NCBI RefSeq assembly: GCF_024169925.1
Contig: NZ_JALJXF010000002.1
Span: forward strand, 135,519-199,518
Reading direction: 5' to 3'
Origin: Methylorubrum extorquens
GTDB lineage: Bacteria; Pseudomonadota; Alphaproteobacteria; Rhizobiales; Beijerinckiaceae
DNA length: 64,000 nt
Shown here in pieces: positions 59,960 to 64,000 of this stretch (its first letter is position 1; every line of letters begins with the position of its first letter). Both the position numbers and the translations under genes were made by a program. A model generated the notes under the pieces. It ran no database searches. It saw nothing but the letters and a program-made list of their open reading frames with translations, and was not told where the DNA came from.

Positions 59960-62170
59960 ATGACCAGCGCGAAGACCACCACGAAGGCCGCCGCCAAGAT
60001 CACGCTGAGCGAGCCGACCGCGATCCCGTTCGACAAGCTCGTCTTGAGCCAGGCGAACGTGCGCCGGATCGCCAACGGGCAGAGCATCGAGGACCTGGCC
60101 GAGGACATCGCCCATCGCGGCCTGATGCAGAACCTGAACGTGCGCCCGATCCTCGACGAGGCCGGTCAGGAGACCGGCCGCTACGAGGTGCCCGCCGGCG
60201 GCCGGCGCTTCCGGGCGCTGGAGCACCTCGTGAAGACCCGCCGCATGGCCAAGGGCGTCAAGGTCCCGTGCCTGGTGCGCGCCCCCGACAGCGCGATCAG
60301 CGCCGAGGAGGACTCGCTGGCCGAGAACGCCCACCGCGAGGCCCTGCACCCGCTCGACCAGTTCCGAGCCTTCAAGACGCTCGCCGACGCCGGCATGCCG
60401 ACCGCTGACATTGCGGCCCGGTTCTTCGTCTCGGAGAAGATCGTCGGCCAGCGGCTGCGGCTTGCCGCGATCAGCCCGGTGCTGCTCGACGCCTACGGTG
60501 CCGGCGAGATGACGCTGGAATGCCTGATGGCGTTCTCCGTCACCGAGGATGCCGAGCGGCAGGTTCGGGTCTGGGAGGCGTTGAGCAAGCGTGGCAGCTT
60601 GAGCAACTGGGGGATCCGGCAAGCCCTGACCGACCGCACGGTGAGCGTGGGCGATGCCCGCGCCCGCTACGTCGGCGAGGAGGCCTACGTGGCGGCGGGC
60701 GGCACGGTCCTGCGCGACCTGTTCGCGGAGCGCGGCGACGGGTGGTTCGAGGATGAGGCCCTGCTCAACCGGTTGGCCGAGGCGAAGCTGGCCGAGTTCA
60801 GCGCGCGCGTGGCCGCGGAGGGCTGGAAGTGGATCGAGGTGTCGCTGTCGCTGATGACGGGGCGCACCTACGGCCTGCGCAACCTGCCGACCCGCTCCGA
60901 GCTGAGCGAGGCCGAGCAGGAGGCGTTCGAGGCTGCGTTGGAGGAGCGCGAACAACTCGACAGCGACTACGGCTACAGCGACGAGGAGTGGCCCGCCGAG
61001 GCTGCGGATCGGATGGCGGCGCTGGAGGATGAGATCGCCGCGTTCGAGGCGCGCGCCGAGATCTACGACCCGGCCGACATCGCGATCGGCGGCGCCTTCG
61101 TCACGCTCGACTACCAGGGCCAGCCGACGGTGCGGCGTGGCTACGTCCGGCCGCAGGATGAGCCAGCGGAGGAACCGGGCGCCGACGAGACCGGGGTTGC
61201 TGGCGCGGCGGGTCCGGAGGCGGCCCGTGATCCGGCTGCGCCGTCCGTGGGCGGGGGCGAAGGTGTCGCGTCAGCCCCGGCGGTGATGCGGACGATCATC
61301 ACCATCGGCGGCAGCTCGACCGCAGCCGGCCCGGTGGCAGAGCCGGAGGAAGCCGACCGCCCGCTCTCCGAGCAGCACCGGAGCGAGCTGACCAGCTATC
61401 GCACCATCGCCCTGCGCGAGGCGCTGGCCGACGATCCGGAGGCCGCCTTCATCGCCGTGGTCCACGCCATGGTGATCCGCGTCATCGTCAACGGCTACCG
61501 CACCGGCACCTGCCTCGAGGTGTCGACCACGTCGAGCCGGGTCGATCACACCGTCCAGGGCCTCGGCGCCTACCGGCCGGCGACCGCCCTCGATGCGAAG
61601 CGCGAGGCGTGGGCCAAGCGCCTGCCGGCCGACCACGGCGCGATCTGGGATTTCCTGGTCGGCCTGGATCCGGAGCAGCGCACCGAGCTGTTCGCGCTCT
61701 GCGCGGGCTTGAGCGTCAACGCGATGCACACGCCCCACGATCGGCGGCCCGAGGCATTGCCGCACGCCGACCGCCTGGCCCAGCTCGTCGGGCTCGACAT
61801 GACCCGCGACTGGACGCCGACGGCGGCCAACTACTTCAGCCGCGTGACCAAGGGGAAGATCCTGGCGGCGGTGCGGGAGGCGAAGGGCGAGGACACCGCG
61901 CGCCTCCTCGACAGCCTGAGGAAGGGCGACATGGCGCGCGAGGCCGAGCGCCTGATGGCCGAGAGCGGCTGGCTGCCCGAGCTTCTGCGCACGCCCGGCC
62001 TCAATGCGGATGCGGTGGGCGAGGACCGACCCGCCCTGCCGGAGGCGGACGCCGCCGTCGGCGAGGAGATCGAGGCCGGGGCGGTCGATGCGCTCCCGGA
62101 GTTCCTGGCCGGAGACGACGGAATCGGCAGCGATCCGGAGGACCGGGCATACGCCATCGCCGCCGAGTGA
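59960..62170 (+). CDS. large ParB-like partition/nuclease-domain protein
   Basis: 736 residues. The N-terminal ParB/Srx-like domain shows LVLSQANVRRIANGQSIEDLAEDIAHRGLMQNLNVRP, then the box YEVPAGGRRFRALE and EEDSLAENAHREALHPLDQFRAF. An HTH follows (TADIAARFFVSEKIVGQRLRLA). The long C-terminal half (from residue 300) is acidic and ends LPEFLAGDDGIGSD. This size is about twice that of chromosomal ParB and typical of plasmid or integrative-element proteins. No parA is visible in the window. Confidence 0.9.
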   Translation: MTSAKTTTKAAAKITLSEPTAIPFDKLVLSQANVRRIANGQSIEDLAEDIAHRGLMQNLNVRPILDEAGQETGRYEVPAGGRRFRALEHLVKTRRMAKGVKVPCLVRAPDSAISAEEDSLAENAHREALHPLDQFRAFKTLADAGMPTADIAARFFVSEKIVGQRLRLAAISPVLLDAYGAGEMTLECLMAFSVTEDAERQVRVWEALSKRGSLSNWGIRQALTDRTVSVGDARARYVGEEAYVAAGGTVLRDLFAERGDGWFEDEALLNRLAEAKLAEFSARVAAEGWKWIEVSLSLMTGRTYGLRNLPTRSELSEAEQEAFEAALEEREQLDSDYGYSDEEWPAEAADRMAALEDEIAAFEARAEIYDPADIAIGGAFVTLDYQGQPTVRRGYVRPQDEPAEEPGADETGVAGAAGPEAARDPAAPSVGGGEGVASAPAVMRTIITIGGSSTAAGPVAEPEEADRPLSEQHRSELTSYRTIALREALADDPEAAFIAVVHAMVIRVIVNGYRTGTCLEVSTTSSRVDHTVQGLGAYRPATALDAKREAWAKRLPADHGAIWDFLVGLDPEQRTELFALCAGLSVNAMHTPHDRRPEALPHADRLAQLVGLDMTRDWTPTAANYFSRVTKGKILAAVREAKGEDTARLLDSLRKGDMAREAERLMAESGWLPELLRTPGLNADAVGEDRPALPEADAAVGEEIEAGAVDALPEFLAGDDGIGSDPEDRAYAIAAE

Positions 62171-62180
62171 GCGCTGGGCG

Positions 62181-62942
62181 TCAGACGGCGCTCGCGACCT
62201 GCGCCGGCGCCGCGCGCCGGTGCCATTCCCCCGAGCCGAAGGGCTCGGGGTTCTTCGTGTCGGGTTTGGCTGCGCTGCGGTCGTGGAGCGAGAGAGGACG
62301 CTCCGGCCGGGGCCGCTCGCCTCGGATGCGATCCGAGCTGGACGCCTTCGGCTTGGCCGGGGTCCCGTCGTGCTGCACCGTCGCCTTGGCTTTGGCTTTG
62401 AGGACGTAGGCCTTTCGCGGCTTGGCCGTGCTGCGATCGTACTTCCCGAGCTTCCTCTGCCGAGCGAGTTCGGCGCGATGCTTCATGTCGAATGCCGGCA
62501 TCATCGGGTAGTCGTCCGGCAGGCCCCACTTCGCGCGGTAGGCATCCGGCGTCAGGCCGAAGAGACGCAGATGCCTGCTGAGCATGCGATAGGGCTTGTT
62601 GTCCTCGAAGCAGACCAGGAACGTCTCGTGGATCGAGTCCGCAATCTCCTTGCGCGTGAGGGCGCGCGCTGCGGCCTGCATGCGGGGGCGGTCCGACCCA
62701 ACGAAAGCATCTTGCGGCAAGACATCTTGCGGCACGACCGGCTCGATCTCGTCGTCGGGCGCGGACCGGAGCGCCCTGGACACCGTCGTGATGAGTGCGG
62801 CAAGCGCCTCCGGCGGTAACCTGTTGCCGGCGACGTACCCCTTCACGATCTGAACCGTGCACCGCACGATCTCGTCGTTTTCGCTCGCTTGCGGCCGGCT
62901 CAACCGAATTATCCCTCGGCGACTTCTTTCGAGCGCATGCAT
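62181..62942 (-). CDS. MucR/Ros-family transcriptional regulator, C-terminally extended
   Basis: 253 residues. The central helical part (VQIVKGYVAGNRLPPEALAALITTVSRAL) and the zinc-finger-like part (ETFLVCFEDNKPYRMLSRHLRLFGLTPDAYRAKWGLPDDYPMMP) are MucR. Canonical MucR has about 140-150 residues; here a basic, low-complexity tail of about 80 residues (DRSTAKPRKAYVLKAKAKAT) is added. Only one cysteine of the finger is evident, as in several MucR proteins. It converges with the ParB-like gene. Confidence 0.88.
   Translation of the reverse strand: MHALERSRRGIIRLSRPQASENDEIVRCTVQIVKGYVAGNRLPPEALAALITTVSRALRSAPDDEIEPVVPQDVLPQDAFVGSDRPRMQAAARALTRKEIADSIHETFLVCFEDNKPYRMLSRHLRLFGLTPDAYRAKWGLPDDYPMMPAFDMKHRAELARQRKLGKYDRSTAKPRKAYVLKAKAKATVQHDGTPAKPKASSSDRIRGERPRPERPLSLHDRSAAKPDTKNPEPFGSGEWHRRAAPAQVASAV
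62229..62257 (+). terminator. putative terminator of the ParB-like gene
   Basis: CCCCGAGCC (62229-62237) pairs with GGCTCGGGG (62242-62250) around GAAG, followed by ttcttcg. It lies 59 nt after the ParB stop and inside the tail of the convergent mucR-like gene. Confidence 0.5.
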
Positions 62943-63147
62943 GAGAAGATTTCTTCATCGAGTCAATCATCTGAAAGTTTCACTACCTTTCCTGAGGTGC
63001 GGGCATGGCCGATTAGGTCTTGAACACCCTCTGAAGTATATTTGAGCGGGGATTAAAAGGCAGAGGAAGGAAGCCGGAGATCGAGCCGGCGCGAGCGCGA
63101 GAGAGAGAGCCTTGCGGACCGGCGTGAGCCCTACAGGAGGCCGCCCC

Positions 63148-64000
63148 GTGAACGTCTCGATCAGCCGGAACCACTTCGCCAGCACTGCCCTCACCCCCAT
63201 TCCAGCACCGGCCGCGATCCTTCAGGCCGGCACGCGCCTCGCCGAGATCCTGGCGCAGGGCCGGGCCATCGGAACGGACGTTCTGCGGGAGGCCATGGAG
63301 ACGGCCTGCGGCGGCAGCGACTCCGAGGGCTTGTGGCTGTGGAAGGACGCCTACGAGGCCGGCGAGGTCGCCCAGGTGGTGTTCCTGCGCCGGTTCTGGC
63401 CGGCGATCCGCGCCAAGGCGGCGACCCCGGCCGCCCGCCTCGCGATGCTCGGCCGGATCGCCAGCCTGCTGCCGACCCACACGCGGCGGAGCGAGGAGAG
63501 CGAGGCCTTCCAGCAATTTTCGACCCCGCTGCCGCTCGGCTACGTGGCGGCGCTCGCCGCAGGCCTGTGCCCGGGCGAGGTACTGCTGGAGCCGTCGGCT
63601 GGCACCGGCCTGCTCGCGGTCCACGCCGAGCTTGCCGGCGCACGCGTCCATCTCAATGAGCTGGCCGCGACCCGGGCCGGCTTGCTCGGGGCGCTCTACC
63701 CGGCAGGCTCCGTCACCCAGCTCGACGCGGCGCAGATCCACGATCGCCTGCCCGAAGACGTGGCGCCGAGCGTGGTGCTGATGAACCCGCCGTTCTCCGT
63801 CGCGGCGCATGTCGAGGGCCGCTATCGCGATGCGACCGCCGACCACCTCCGCTCGGCCTTCTCCCGCCTCGCCAGGGGCGGACGCCTGGTCGCCATCACC
63901 GGGGAGAGCTTCCGGCCGGACCGGCCCGCGAGTGCGGGAGCGTTCACCGCGCTTGCCGCGCGGGGCGGGCGGCTGGTGTTCTCCGCCGGCCTGTCGGGCC
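63148..64000 (+). CDS. strawberry-notch-type protein, N-terminal methylase part (cut by window edge)
   Basis: 284 residues are visible from a GTG at 63148, seven bases after CAGGAGG. After a helical lead, QQFSTPLPLGYVAALAAGL (122 on), EPSAGTG (148-154) and NPPF (213-216, in VVLMNPPFSV) form a class I SAM-dependent DNA-methylase core of the N6-adenine type. In plasmids and integrative elements this arrangement continues into a strawberry-notch-like helicase; that part would lie beyond 64000. The following gene body is not visible. Confidence 0.85.
   Translation, partial: MNVSISRNHFASTALTPIPAPAAILQAGTRLAEILAQGRAIGTDVLREAMETACGGSDSEGLWLWKDAYEAGEVAQVVFLRRFWPAIRAKAATPAARLAMLGRIASLLPTHTRRSEESEAFQQFSTPLPLGYVAALAAGLCPGEVLLEPSAGTGLLAVHAELAGARVHLNELAATRAGLLGALYPAGSVTQLDAAQIHDRLPEDVAPSVVLMNPPFSVAAHVEGRYRDATADHLRSAFSRLARGGRLVAITGESFRPDRPASAGAFTALAARGGRLVFSAGLSG

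Noticed and set aside
59702..60955. 417-codon minus-strand open frame over the ParB-like gene
   Set aside because: Composition of a mirror frame; the ParB motifs are on the plus strand.
1..64000. Search for CRISPR arrays, rRNA and tRNA genes
   Set aside because: No regularly spaced repeats, no rRNA-like text and no cloverleaf candidate with a conserved T-loop was seen by eye.

Overview
The window is high-GC (about 70 %) alphaproteobacterial DNA. It most resembles Methylobacterium or a close Hyphomicrobiales relative. This rests on the beta-ketoadipate genes that use a BKACE enzyme, the IolE/IolD inositol genes, MucR- and strawberry-notch-type plasmid genes, many IS3/IS5/IS110 elements, and runs of small proteins typical of that group. 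The species call is inference; no rRNA, tRNA or CRISPR was seen.

Layout. 1-5.9 kb: aromatic catabolism on the minus strand (pobA, a shortened PcaK-like transporter, pcaH, pcaG, a BKACE, start of pcaB) with a divergent AraC/PobR-like regulator. 6-23 kb: an accessory region. It holds an IS3 scrap joined to a FitAB toxin-antitoxin pair, a second (VapBC) pair, a decayed conserved gene, a tyrosine recombinase behind strong palindromes, a DUF3800 gene with a small partner facing a 516-residue protein that ends in a PD-(D/E)XK-like nuclease domain, a serine recombinase, a GNAT-like protein, and a secreted protein bracketed by about 78-bp direct repeats. Next come a GGDEF / HD-GYP / CheZ operon in which two of the three genes are broken, and a set of small proteins (HNH, SNase, DUF6884-like). 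23.8-26.4 kb: nested IS3 elements and an integrase scrap.

26.4-36 kb: metabolic genes with local regulators (LacI with GH15 glucoamylase; an exported amidohydrolase; SemiSWEET-like protein; LysR; Gfo/Idh/MocA oxidoreductase; MFS exporter). 36-48 kb: a cyclitol cluster. Six minus-strand genes (M24-like, iolD, MR/MLE-type dehydratase, SDR, sugar MFS, iolE) diverge from an HpcH/HpaI aldolase and an IclR regulator. An exported beta-propeller-VOC fusion and a single VOC protein follow. The kinase, isomerase and aldolase of the classical iol route are absent here, while the genes present fit a non-phosphorylative route to pyruvate and malonate semialdehyde (hypothesis in the findings). 48-57 kb: a three-subunit periplasmic sugar (acid) dehydrogenase (small subunit, GMC flavoprotein, triheme cytochrome c), an OprB porin, a chemoreceptor and a periplasmic sugar-binding protein. 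Together these suggest outer-membrane uptake, periplasmic oxidation and chemotaxis toward a sugar.

57-59 kb is an IS graveyard (IS110 and IS5 scraps, one intact IS5). 59.3-64 kb looks like the start of a plasmid or integrative-element backbone (ParB-like protein, MucR-like regulator, strawberry-notch-type methylase/helicase cut by the window edge).
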